NCBI RefSeq assembly: GCF_001619875.1
Contig: NZ_LRFC01000009.1
Coordinates: 1 to 58,433 of the forward strand
DNA from: Fictibacillus phosphorivorans
Lineage (GTDB): Bacteria; Bacillota; Bacilli; Bacillales; Fictibacillaceae
Length of the DNA: 58,433 bases
Direction of reading: 5' to 3'
This document shows positions 34,544 through 42,324 of this stretch, in pieces. Numbering within the stretch: the stretch's first letter is position 1; each line of letters opens with the position of its first letter. The notes beneath the pieces were generated by a model. It made no database searches. It saw only the letters and a program-made list of their open reading frames with translations, and had not been told where the DNA came from. Position numbers and translations under genes: made by a program.

Positions 34544-34879
34544 ATGCCTTATGAGATCTATATTTCAACAGCAAGAAAAAGACTTGCCCTCGTAAAGGAT
34601 GGGAAAGTCATCAAACGCTATCCCATTGGAGTAGGGAAGATGCTTACACCGACACCAACTGGAACATATACCATTATCAATAAAGCACCTAATCCAGGCG
34701 GCCCATATGGAGTGATGTGGATGGGACTTTCAAGGCCGCACTACGGCATACACGGAACAGATAACCCATCATCCATAGGAAAATACGTATCTAAAGGGTG
34801 TGTGCGCATGCAGAACAATCACGTATTAGAACTATCCAAATTGGTGCCGATTGGGACGAAGGTGGTTATAAGTGCATAA
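34544..34879 (+). CDS. L,D-transpeptidase (YkuD fold)
   Basis: A 111-residue catalytic domain with no signal peptide or LysM. The signature [20 protein letters not shown] (70-89) carries His70 and the catalytic Cys87. ATG 34544 is 8 nt after GGGAGG; ATG 34538 nearly touches it. Known relatives modify peptidoglycan or are spore-associated; here the lack of an export signal is notable for an enzyme that should act outside the membrane or in the forespore. Confidence 0.88.
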   Translation: MPYEIYISTARKRLALVKDGKVIKRYPIGVGKMLTPTPTGTYTIINKAPNPGGPYGVMWMGLSRPHYGIHGTDNPSSIGKYVSKGCVRMQNNHVLELSKLVPIGTKVVISA

Positions 34880-34909
34880 AAAATATAACCCTGCGGGGTT
34901 ATATTTTTG
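34879..34909. terminator. bidirectional terminator
   Basis: AAAAATATAACCC and GGGTTATATTTTT pair around TGC (one base more or less). It ends the transpeptidase gene and, on the other strand, the pheromone-precursor gene, whose stop codon (34899-34901) lies in the stem. Confidence 0.9.
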
Positions 34910-35195
34910 TTTTCTTATATGAATTTGGTTGAGGATTGTCTTCAATTACTAATCTGTATGAATTTGGTCGAGGATTTAGTTCAATTGCTAAATTTAACTT
35001 TTGTGAGTTCGGTCGAGGATTTAGTTCAATTGCTAAATTTAATTTTTGTGAGTTCGGTTGAGGATTATCTTCAATAACAAGTTTTTGATTATTAGGTTGA
35101 GGATTATCCTCAATAGTATTTACTAGTATAGAATCATTTAAAGTAGTAATTAAAAGCACCGAAATTAGTGAACCGAAAATAAGAATTTTTTTCAA
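34899..35195 (-). CDS. putative multi-copy signalling peptide precursor of the adjacent HTH-TPR receptor
   Basis: A 98-residue exported precursor. Residues 1-19 are a Sec-like signal (MKKILIFGSLISVLLITT). The rest is five tandem units: IEDNPQPNNQKL (28-39), IEDNPQPNSQKL (41-52), IELNPRPNSQKL (56-67), IELNPRPNSYRL (71-82) and IEDNPQPNSYKK (84-95). Spacers are V, NLA, NLA and V. So there are two variants of the core: D/Q type (three copies) and L/R type (two). It starts with TTG, with GGAGG 8 nt upstream, 18 bp after the receptor gene, the position of nprX after nprR and papR after plcR. Processing to short peptides and reimport are inferred. Confidence 0.75.
   Translation of the reverse strand: MKKILIFGSLISVLLITTLNDSILVNTIEDNPQPNNQKLVIEDNPQPNSQKLNLAIELNPRPNSQKLNLAIELNPRPNSYRLVIEDNPQPNSYKKTKI
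34911..35114 (-). repeat. five tandem units encoding the putative pheromone
   Basis: Units at 35079-35114, 35040-35075, 34995-35030, 34950-34985 and 34911-34946, read on the - strand. Period is 39, 45, 45 and 39 bp. The two 45-bp steps are almost identical at DNA level (AATTTAGCAATTGAACT shared), which points to recent tandem duplication. Confidence 0.88.
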
Positions 35196-35213
35196 TGTTG
35201 TTACCTCCTAATT

Positions 35214-36473
35214 TTAATAAATATTTTTCCTAGCATTGTTAGCAATTCTATAATATAAACTAGCTTTCTTGTATTGACCTTGTTCAAAGTAGATATCAGC
35301 TAATAATTCAGAGTGAGTTGCTTCATGTTCCAAAATACCTTTTTCCTTAAAAAAAGGAATTGAGTCTCTGCTTAAAAATTTAGTAAATTCAGGGTCTTTT
35401 TCGTTTCCAGTTACCTGGAACTCTAGCTGTTTTAAATGGTAATATACTTCGTGATTGGAGTTTACTATTTTAAGTCCTTGATAAATTAATTCTTTAGCTT
35501 CTTTGATTTCACCAACTATATAGTATTCAGTTGCAAGTAAATATAAAGTTCCTGCGGTATTATGAATGGTACCGCGGTCTTCTTTATATATTAAACTCTG
35601 TTTAAGGTAATCTATAGCTTTATAATGTTGATTTTGACAAGCAGCCACATAACCAAGATTATGAAGTATAACTCCACTAGTATATTTATCTTGAAAGACA
35701 GTAGAATATTTTAAAGCTAAATTCAAATGATACTTTGCTTTTTCATAATTTCTTGCTCTTCTATAACTTAGACCTAACAGGATTTGACAATCAGCACTTC
35801 TTGAATAACAATATTCTCTATCAAAAATTCCAATTGCTTTGTATGCATAGTTAGCAACAGAACTTATATGCAATAAATAATTGTGAGTGAGACCTAAAAA
35901 GTAATAGACAGTGGCAGCCTCTATATCAGAAAGGTTTGAGGTTTGATTAAATTGTTTATCAGCTTTCTCAAAAAAATCTAATGCTTCTTGGTATCTACTA
36001 ATATAGTTAGAATACATTCCGTTAAATGTATAAAAATAAAACTTTAAATCATTTGGTAATTGTTCAAATAACTCATTTACCTTATTAAGCTCATCTTTAG
36101 CTAAACTTAAATTAGGGGTACTTTGAACTAAATAGTAGCGTGCTTTGAACAGCTGGTATCTAAGTAAAAGGTTTGGTTGGCTAATACCTTTCATGTTTTC
36201 GTTAACTTCTTGAAATGTTGCCTCAGCCTCATCAAACTGCCTATTAACCATCATCATATTCCACTCATTCAACATCTCTAGGATCTTACTCTCATCCACT
36301 TCCTCAGGCGAAATACCTAGACGTTCACAAAGCATGTTAATGACTTCTTCGCTTGATTTGGCGTCCCCTTTCTCAATTTTGCTCAAGTATGAAACAGAGC
36401 AAATTCCCTGTGCTAGTTCTTCTTGGGTTAGGCCTTTGGTTTTCCTATAATATCTTATTCGTTGACCGACCAT
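35214..36473 (-). CDS. RRNPP-type quorum-sensing receptor (HTH-XRE plus TPR, NprR-like)
   Basis: A 419-residue cytosolic regulator. Residues 1-62 are an XRE helix-turn-helix (VGQRIRYYRKTKGLTQEELA, then VSYLSKIEKGDAK). Residues 70-415 are helical TPR units; clear ones include YQEALDFFEKADKQF, NYEKAKYHLNLALKYS, HYKAIDYLKQSLIYKE and QYKKASLYYRIANNA. Architecture and length match NprR (about 423 aa) of the RRNPP family (Rap, Rgg, NprR, PlcR, PrgX), which bind reimported peptides in the TPR groove. The gene for a repeat-bearing secreted precursor follows after 18 bp. AAAGGGGGA precedes the ATG. Its DNA looks more AT-rich than its neighbours, which hints at transfer. Confidence 0.9.
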   Translation of the reverse strand: MVGQRIRYYRKTKGLTQEELAQGICSVSYLSKIEKGDAKSSEEVINMLCERLGISPEEVDESKILEMLNEWNMMMVNRQFDEAEATFQEVNENMKGISQPNLLLRYQLFKARYYLVQSTPNLSLAKDELNKVNELFEQLPNDLKFYFYTFNGMYSNYISRYQEALDFFEKADKQFNQTSNLSDIEAATVYYFLGLTHNYLLHISSVANYAYKAIGIFDREYCYSRSADCQILLGLSYRRARNYEKAKYHLNLALKYSTVFQDKYTSGVILHNLGYVAACQNQHYKAIDYLKQSLIYKEDRGTIHNTAGTLYLLATEYYIVGEIKEAKELIYQGLKIVNSNHEVYYHLKQLEFQVTGNEKDPEFTKFLSRDSIPFFKEKGILEHEATHSELLADIYFEQGQYKKASLYYRIANNARKNIY

Positions 36474-36492
36474 AAAATCCCCCTTTCAGAAC

Positions 36493-36553
36493 TTGGGAAA
36501 ATTGTCATGCAATACCCCCAATAAACAAGTACCTATCCTACTATTTTTCCCAA
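36493..36553. promoter_or_regulatory. inverted repeat in the divergent receptor promoter region
   Basis: TTGGGAAAAT (36493-36502) and ATTTTTCCCAA (36543-36553) are inverted copies 40 bp apart, directly upstream of the receptor gene and on the way to the divergent gene at 36697. A possible promoter for the receptor (TTGTTT with GACAAT on the - strand) lies between them. Candidate binding site of the receptor. Confidence 0.5.
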
Positions 36554-36696
36554 TACAGAATAAATGGATTGTTTGATAAGATAAATATAACAGAAAATAC
36601 TAAGTTTTTGCTACAAATTGATAATTTTGAAAAAACGTTTTACATAAATCCTATGTCAACGTGGGACCGGCGTCAAATTCGAAGGGAGAGAGTACT

Positions 36697-37599
36697 ATGG
36701 CCAAAATGTATAAATTATCATCACGAGCTGCAGAGAAGAATCAATCGCTGTACGTCTCACATGATCCTGAACAGGCCGGGAATGTAGTAAGAAATGAGGA
36801 AGGTGCTTTTGCCTACTCCGACGTATTCATGGACAAACAGAAGAACTACTGGTTTTCCAAAAAGGTAGAAGATCAATCAAACGATCATAAAATCTTCATT
36901 TTTGACTATAAGAACGGCTGTTTAAAATCACAAACCGTTAAAGGGCAACCTAACTTTTATGAATTTGATCCGTGTGTCGTTGTAGCTTGTGAGGGTGATG
37001 GTTCTAAAGGCTCAGTTTTGATTTTTTCGAAAGACGAACCTGAACTCATGAAAGAATGGAAAGTGAACGGGTACTTGTGGGAAGTTGAGATGAACCAAGA
37101 TGTTCTGTATATTTCCTCTTATATCGTAGAAGAAGATCAAGCCGTTCTGTATATCATCCGCAATGGTAAGAAAAAACGAATAAACCTTGGAAGCAACATG
37201 GCACCTACTGATATTTTATGTCATGAGAATCTTGTGTACGTTTCCGGTGCACCTGTACTAAACGGAGATCCTAAGAAAATCATGGTATTAAATGAAAAGG
37301 ATAAAGTTGTTACAGAATATAAATTGTCTATCTCGCCTCGTGCATTATACCAGGTAGATGACCAACTGCTTGTATATGAACTGGACTTGGCGACGGGTAA
37401 AAGCGAGCGGATCGTATATATTGATATGAAGACAGGAGAACAAAAGGAACATGAAATTCCTCACTCGAAAATCGTTGAGTGCACAAATGATTCTCTGTCA
37501 CTTTTAGAACAAAACAGTAAAACGCTATACATTTGGGATCATTGTAACCGAAGAATCGTAAACACCCAAAAAGTAGCAGATCAATCCAAAGTCATATAA
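36697..37599 (+). CDS. hypothetical beta-propeller-like protein
   Basis: A 300-residue soluble protein without signal peptide or membrane segment. I recognise no family. The sequence is a series of short beta strands with recurrent patterns such as KIFIFDYKNG, GSVLIFSKDEPE, KIMVLNEKDKVV, RIVYIDMKTGE and KTLYIWDHCNRR, spaced about 40-50 residues apart, which suggests a five- to seven-blade propeller. ATG 36697 follows GGGAGAG. It is divergent from the quorum receptor gene and separated by 223 bp with an inverted repeat, so it could be under receptor control. Confidence 0.7.
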   Translation: MAKMYKLSSRAAEKNQSLYVSHDPEQAGNVVRNEEGAFAYSDVFMDKQKNYWFSKKVEDQSNDHKIFIFDYKNGCLKSQTVKGQPNFYEFDPCVVVACEGDGSKGSVLIFSKDEPELMKEWKVNGYLWEVEMNQDVLYISSYIVEEDQAVLYIIRNGKKKRINLGSNMAPTDILCHENLVYVSGAPVLNGDPKKIMVLNEKDKVVTEYKLSISPRALYQVDDQLLVYELDLATGKSERIVYIDMKTGEQKEHEIPHSKIVECTNDSLSLLEQNSKTLYIWDHCNRRIVNTQKVADQSKVI

Positions 37600-37605
37600 T
37601 TGTTG

Positions 37606-37638
37606 AAAAGTCCTGTGTTGCTGCACAGGACTTTTTTA
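37606..37638 (+). terminator. terminator
   Basis: AAAAGTCCTGTG and CACAGGACTTTT pair around TTGCTG, followed by T residues. Confidence 0.92.
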
Positions 37639-37675
37639 TTGCTTTAAGAAAATAACAGGAGAGGGGGGAGATGGA

Positions 37676-38080
37676 ATGAAGTGGGAAGGTACAAGCTGTA
37701 TTTGTGTGCATGATGGAAAGATTTTAATGGTCTTACAGGGAACACCTGAAGAAGAGAAAAAGTGGAGCGTGCCGTCTGGTGGAAGAGAAGGTAACGAAAG
37801 TCTTGAGGCATGCTGTATTCGTGAAGTATGGGAAGAAACGGGTTATGTGATTAAGATTATTCAGAAACTACATAGTAAAGAGGGAGTTTCACAGGGAATT
37901 GATTACAAGGTGCAATACTTTTCAGCTGAAATGATTGGCGGATCCTCTGTTATTCAAGATCCCGATGGTTTAATTTACGAAATAAGATGGGTATCCTTGG
38001 AGGAGTTAGACACCCTTGTTTTGTCTTTTCCTGAAGACCGGGAAGTATTGTGCAGCTACTTGTCTCAAGTAAAGATTTAA
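37676..38080 (+). CDS. Nudix hydrolase
   Basis: A 134-residue Mg-dependent pyrophosphohydrolase. The Nudix box Gx5Ex7REVxEETG is complete (GGREGNE, then SLEACCI, then REVWEETGY, about 37-59). GGGGGAG lies before the ATG. The substrate (nucleotide sugar, oxidised nucleotide or other) cannot be inferred. It starts a possible small unit with the following short gene. Confidence 0.9.
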   Translation: MKWEGTSCICVHDGKILMVLQGTPEEEKKWSVPSGGREGNESLEACCIREVWEETGYVIKIIQKLHSKEGVSQGIDYKVQYFSAEMIGGSSVIQDPDGLIYEIRWVSLEELDTLVLSFPEDREVLCSYLSQVKI

Positions 38081-38131
38081 CTGAAGGTTTACCTTGTCAC
38101 TAAACGGGAAATCTATTTGGAGGGAAGTACA

Positions 38132-38434
38132 GTGGAAGCAGTTTTCGCTACAAAAGAGGATCTTAATCGTTTACTGAATTGGTGTAATGATGCTCCCGAT
38201 TATCAAAAATATCTTTCTTCCTATATAAAAGATCGTGATGACACGGCTGTCGTAATTTTAAAAGATGAGCATGAATTAGCTGCGATAGGCTTACTAAAGA
38301 TAATGACAACGGAAAAAACAGGCTCGATTTGGATATATACGAAAGAGGCCAATTACCAAAACCATCCCGAAATGATACAGACGTCACTGAAATGGTTAAG
38401 GCAGAAAGGCGCAAAGAACTATACCGTCATATAA
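38132..38434 (+). CDS. hypothetical protein, possible truncated GNAT-like domain
   Basis: About 100 aa. The pattern ATKEDLNRLLNWCNDAP, a central VVILKDEHELAAIGLLKI and a later SIWIYTKEANYQNHPEMIQTS resembles the fold order of an acetyltransferase, but the acetyl-CoA loop (RxxGxG) is missing, so this is only a hint. Start GTG 38132 is 7 nt after GGAGGG; the TTG at 38117 lies before the site. It precedes corA by 31 bp. Confidence 0.5.
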   Translation: MEAVFATKEDLNRLLNWCNDAPDYQKYLSSYIKDRDDTAVVILKDEHELAAIGLLKIMTTEKTGSIWIYTKEANYQNHPEMIQTSLKWLRQKGAKNYTVI

Positions 38435-38465
38435 ATACAATACAAAATAAAGGATGGATCAAAAA

Positions 38466-39401
38466 ATGGAACAGACCAGTGTTTATGGTTGGAAATGGTA
38501 CCGTCATGATTCCCATAATGATACCATTCAACAACTAATATCTAATAACAAAGGCTGTAAGAATTGGTTAACAAATATCCAAGAAGAAAAAGTAAATTAT
38601 TTGCGCATTGAAAGAGAAAGTAACGGCGATCCCATTGTTAGAGGTTCTTTAACATACAAACAAGATCCTGAAAATCAATCAGACTTCGAAATTTTTCATT
38701 TTTATATAAGACAACAATCCCTCATCACGGTAGGGCTGGATCTTTCTCGAATAGAGGGTGAGTACAGAGAACCATGTGAGCACTTAATTGTAGAAGAAAA
38801 GACGCCTGTAGAAGGGTTTATCATTCTATTAGGTGAGTTAATTAATTACTTCCTGGACGGAATAGACAAATTAGAGTTTAAACTGAAAGAACTTCAGAGA
38901 GATGTGCAGCAGAATAACCATACTACTCTATTGAACAGTATTTATGATCGCCGTATTGAACTGATTAACTGGAGTGATTTAACACTACCTGTTCATGAAA
39001 CACAGATGGCCATTAAAGAAGCATTTCTCGATGAAATCACGGAAACGAAGGCGTATAAGAGAATTGAAACAAGAATTGATCGTACGACAACTCTTTTATC
39101 TCATTACAGACAAGACATTGACACCTTATTAAATTTAGAAGAGGTTCTTTCCTCACATCGCGGTAATGAGATCATGAAAACACTGACGGTATTTACCGTG
39201 ATATTCACCCCGGCAATGGCGATTGGTGCAATATGGGGAATGAACTTTAAGAACATGCCAGAACTTGAATGGAAATTCGGATATCTGTATGCCATGATTC
39301 TAATTATTGCATCAACATTAGCTATTTACCTGTGGTTACGTATGAAAGGCTGGACAGGAGATTTATTAAGAGGAAAGAAAAATAAGAAGCATTTTGACTA
39401 A
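38466..39401 (+). CDS. corA: CorA-like divalent cation (Mg2+/Co2+) channel
   Basis: About 311 aa with a long cytoplasmic alpha/beta and helical domain followed by two C-terminal membrane helices (about 246-266 and 275-295). The selectivity signature GMN is present in AIWGMNFKNMPELEW. It resembles B. subtilis YfjQ more than the E. coli protein. The ATG at 38466 is chosen because AAAGGATGG precedes it; ATG 38454 touches the AAAGG. The basic tail RGKKNKKHFD is usual for the family. Confidence 0.9.
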   Translation: MEQTSVYGWKWYRHDSHNDTIQQLISNNKGCKNWLTNIQEEKVNYLRIERESNGDPIVRGSLTYKQDPENQSDFEIFHFYIRQQSLITVGLDLSRIEGEYREPCEHLIVEEKTPVEGFIILLGELINYFLDGIDKLEFKLKELQRDVQQNNHTTLLNSIYDRRIELINWSDLTLPVHETQMAIKEAFLDEITETKAYKRIETRIDRTTTLLSHYRQDIDTLLNLEEVLSSHRGNEIMKTLTVFTVIFTPAMAIGAIWGMNFKNMPELEWKFGYLYAMILIIASTLAIYLWLRMKGWTGDLLRGKKNKKHFD

Positions 39402-39433
39402 AGAAAACGTGGAAACGTACGATAATTAAAAGG

Positions 39434-39487
39434 AAACAGGCGAATTTTGTCGAACGGTATAAATTGATAAAAACGCCTGTTTTTTTA
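39434..39487 (+). terminator. corA terminator, large loop
   Basis: AAACAGGCG and CGCCTGTTT pair over 31 nt and are followed by T residues. Confidence 0.7.
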
Positions 39488-39588
39488 TGGCAAAAATTAC
39501 TGTATTTCATTTTGATTTCAACCATAAAAGAAAAGATAAATCATGCGAAGAGTTATGAAGATTAAATGACTAACGGGAGCGGAAAGAA

Positions 39589-40794
39589 ATGAAAAAACTG
39601 AGCCTTTTTCTTGTTCTTACACTTATTATGCTTATGCAGACCCAATTTGTGGAAGCAACAGGTGAGAACACACCAGAAATAAAGAGCGAAAGCGCCGTAA
39701 TGATTGATGCAAAAACGGGAGATATTTTATATCAAAAAAATAGCTCAGAACAAATGTATCCAGCGAGTATTACAAAAATCGTTACAGGCATTCTGGCTAT
39801 AGAATCAGGCAAATTAGACGAGTCCGTTATCGTTAGCAGTGAAGCAGTCAAAGCTGATGGAACGCGTGTCTATCTACTTGAAGGAGAACACGTGCCATTA
39901 AAGAAACTTGTGCAAGGGTTGCTGATCAATTCAGGAAATGATGCAGCCATTGCCATTGCCGAATATGTAGCGGGTGATGTGGCTTCGTTTGCAGACCAAA
40001 TGAACGAGTTTGCAAAAAAGGTAGGAGCAGATAACACCCATTTTGTTAATCCAAATGGTCTGTTTGATGTAGAACATTATACGACAGCTGAAGATATGGC
40101 GAAAATCACACAGTATGCGATGAAAAATGAGGACTTCCGTGAAATCGTGTCTACAAAAGAATTGCCTTGGGTAGGTGAAGGCTGGGACACGACTTTACGA
40201 AACCATCACCAATTATTGTGGGACTATCCAGGAACAATAGGTGTGAAAAACGGATACGTTGATGAATCGAAGCATACTCTTGTTACAGCAGTTTCCCGTG
40301 ATCATTTAGATGTGATTATTGTTACGCTAAAAGCTCCAACAAGTCGTGCTGCTTATTGGGATACAATGGCGATCGGCGATTACGGATTTGCAAACTTTGA
40401 AAGACAAACCATCTCGGCAGGGACGATGATAGAAGCTGAAAATGGACAAGCATATGAGCTTAAAGAAGACTTAACCGTTACTTTGCCTAAGGGAGAAAAA
40501 CCAATTCAGAACGTTACGGCAGATGGTGAATTGCAGCTAAAGGACTCAAGCGGCAATTTGCTGCTTACTCACACGCTTTTTAAAGAAAAGAAAAAAGCAT
40601 CGGCAGCTGAAAAGGCTAAGGAAAAAACGGTTGAGGAAGTAGATTCATCCTTTATGCATAAGATTGTGAATACGAGTATTTTCTTATATTCTGGATTACT
40701 TCTGTTACTCGCTTTTCTTGTGATCTTACGCATGCGCAGCCAAAAACACAAAAATAGAAAAATGCGACATGTCGCTCGCAGTTATGTGAAATAA
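39589..40794 (+). CDS. D-alanyl-D-alanine carboxypeptidase (PBP5/DacF type)
   Basis: Low-molecular-weight PBP that trims the terminal D-Ala from peptidoglycan stem peptides. The 401 aa have a signal peptide (cut after about residue 23), the SxxK motif Ser60-Lys63 (ASITK), SGN at 115-117 and KNG at 220-222 (the usual KTG with Thr replaced by Asn). The PBP5_C-like beta domain follows (about 275-330). The C-terminus is not an amphipathic helix but a true membrane segment (about 363-383) and a basic tail, so the protein is anchored at both processing stages. AGCGGAAAG lies before the ATG. Confidence 0.92.
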   Translation: MKKLSLFLVLTLIMLMQTQFVEATGENTPEIKSESAVMIDAKTGDILYQKNSSEQMYPASITKIVTGILAIESGKLDESVIVSSEAVKADGTRVYLLEGEHVPLKKLVQGLLINSGNDAAIAIAEYVAGDVASFADQMNEFAKKVGADNTHFVNPNGLFDVEHYTTAEDMAKITQYAMKNEDFREIVSTKELPWVGEGWDTTLRNHHQLLWDYPGTIGVKNGYVDESKHTLVTAVSRDHLDVIIVTLKAPTSRAAYWDTMAIGDYGFANFERQTISAGTMIEAENGQAYELKEDLTVTLPKGEKPIQNVTADGELQLKDSSGNLLLTHTLFKEKKKASAAEKAKEKTVEEVDSSFMHKIVNTSIFLYSGLLLLLAFLVILRMRSQKHKNRKMRHVARSYVK

Positions 40795-40820
40795 ACCGTC
40801 ATTAGGCGGTTTATTTATTT
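40789..40820 (+). terminator. terminator
   Basis: AAATAAACCG and CGGTTTATTT pair; the stop codon of the carboxypeptidase lies in the stem. Confidence 0.75.
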
Positions 40821-40950
40821 TTAGTAACTTTTGTGCTCGAGGCACACTTAACTTACAAAAAGAATTTCTGCAGGATTCCTCGAAGGAAAAAGCAGATAAG
40901 CTGAAGAACTTAGTAGGTGAAAAGATTATACTTTGCAGGAGGAAAAAGAA

Positions 40951-41433
40951 ATGAATGCAACCGTTTCTTTAACAGAGACTTTATTGGAAGAATTATATGT
41001 TGTTGTACGAACGACGAAAAGTTTATTAGTAAAGGCAAATCCTTCTGTGTATGACTTTCGTCCAGCTGAGAATATGCGCTCTTTCTTAGAACTTGCAAAC
41101 CACTTGGTTCAAATCCCGCATATAGATTTAGCGATTTTACAAGAGAGAACGGAAGAAGAAGTTCGCCTGTTGGAAAAAAAGTTATCTGCTGGAAACATAG
41201 CCGAACTGACACACGTTCTAGAGGAAGGATACCATTTAGTAAAATCGTACTTTTTATCACTCTCTGAAGAAGACTTTCTCAGAAAAGAAACAAAAGCGTT
41301 TTATGCAGAAAAAGGCGTAACACAAGCCAAGTGGCTTGTTGAAATTACAACGCATGCTTTTCATCACAGAGCACAGCTGTTTACATATTTAAAACAGACA
41401 AAACATGAAGTGAATATGTTTGATTTGTACTAA
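40951..41433 (+). CDS. DinB-family protein
   Basis: A 160-residue four-helix bundle. The metal-type His residues are in ELANHLVQIPHIDL (about 47-54) and TTHAFHHRAQLFTYL (about 136-150), the latter being the family signature. ATG 40951 has GGAGG upstream; the frame open from 40933 covers this site. Relatives act in thiol-dependent detoxification or are uncharacterised. Confidence 0.84.
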   Translation: MNATVSLTETLLEELYVVVRTTKSLLVKANPSVYDFRPAENMRSFLELANHLVQIPHIDLAILQERTEEEVRLLEKKLSAGNIAELTHVLEEGYHLVKSYFLSLSEEDFLRKETKAFYAEKGVTQAKWLVEITTHAFHHRAQLFTYLKQTKHEVNMFDLY

Positions 41434-41466
41434 AAGCACTGGTATTTCCTACCGGTGTTTTTTTAG
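41434..41466 (+). terminator. terminator
   Basis: AGCACTGGTA and TACCGGTGTT pair around TTTCC and are followed by seven T residues. Confidence 0.9.
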
Positions 41467-41621
41467 AAGCTCGACTTCTATTGTTTCTTCCTGTAGTATG
41501 GTTGGTTCAATTGAAAGTTGTTGCTTAGCAGAATTACCAGCAGGAAAAAAGAAATCATTATTGAATCTTTTAGGAGATAAACAATTGATATTGTTAAAAT
41601 ACATCTAAGAGGTGATGTTGC

Positions 41622-41927
41622 ATGTACACCGTTTTTTCAACATTTGATGTTCCAAACGATAAAGCAGAAGAAGTGATACAAATCTATAAAAACCGCTCTA
41701 GATCTGTGGACAAGGCAGATGGTTTTGTAGATTTTTTATTATTGCAAAATGACAAAAGAGCGGGTGAGCTTACCGTGCAGCTCATTTTTACTACAAAGGA
41801 AGATTATTTAAAATGGGTAAGAAGTGAAGAGTTCAAGAAGATCCATGACCTAGAAAAAAAATATCCAGACAAGGAATTGGCGGCAGTCGTACCAACTGTA
41901 AAACAATATAAGGTGGTCGCCAAATGA
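41622..41927 (+). CDS. ABM-domain monooxygenase family protein (HmoA/IsdG-like)
   Basis: A 101-residue ferredoxin-like-fold protein. The family's aromatic/His pair is in YLKWVRSEEFKKIHDLE (Trp and the possible haem-ligand His about 11 residues apart). It could be a haem monooxygenase or another ABM enzyme. AAGAGGTGAT lies 8 nt before the ATG. It overlaps the next gene by 4 bp (ATGA), so it belongs to the four-gene unit with the B12-binding and STAS proteins. Confidence 0.78.
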   Translation: MYTVFSTFDVPNDKAEEVIQIYKNRSRSVDKADGFVDFLLLQNDKRAGELTVQLIFTTKEDYLKWVRSEEFKKIHDLEKKYPDKELAAVVPTVKQYKVVAK

Positions 41928-42304
41928 CGGAAATTAACATAAATGTTATGGTAGAACGAGTAACTGAGAAAATTTACGAAAAAGATCCTACCCTTATTGA
42001 CCGATATGGTGATAAAGGGAGAGCAAAATGTATTGAAGATAATCATCACCACTTCAAACATCTAGAAACGGCATTCGAGTTGAACAACAGTATTTTCTTT
42101 ACCGATTACGCTGTGTGGTTGAATGGTATTTTGCAAAAGTTCGGGATGAGTGCAGAACTTCTAATGGATAATTTCGACTTTATAATAGAGGTTTTGCGAG
42201 ATGAACTGCAAAATCAACCACTAGAAGTTAGGCGTTTTGATACTTATATTGAATGTTTAAGTCAAGCAAAGCATGTTCTGAGTGAACAATCAGCAGCGCA
42301 TTAG
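41924..42304 (+). CDS. all-helical hypothetical protein, possible globin-like sensor
   Basis: A 126-residue helical protein without recognisable catalytic motif. A His-rich stretch, DNHHHFKHLETAF (about 39-51), and aromatic-rich SIFFTDYAVWLNGIL could hold a cofactor. The N-terminal helix and size recall the non-haem globin domain of RsbR-type proteins, but I cannot confirm homology. It lies between the ABM gene (4-bp overlap) and the B12-binding gene (20-bp gap), which suggests a sensory partner of the latter. Confidence 0.62.
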   Translation: MTEININVMVERVTEKIYEKDPTLIDRYGDKGRAKCIEDNHHHFKHLETAFELNNSIFFTDYAVWLNGILQKFGMSAELLMDNFDFIIEVLRDELQNQPLEVRRFDTYIECLSQAKHVLSEQSAAH

Positions 42305-42324
42305 ACAAAGGAGAGGTTCCAACC

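Noticed and set aside
37660-38434. Nudix plus short GNAT-like gene as a toxin-antitoxin or defence pair
   Set aside because: No toxin features and separate ribosome sites; simple neighbours are the more likely reading.
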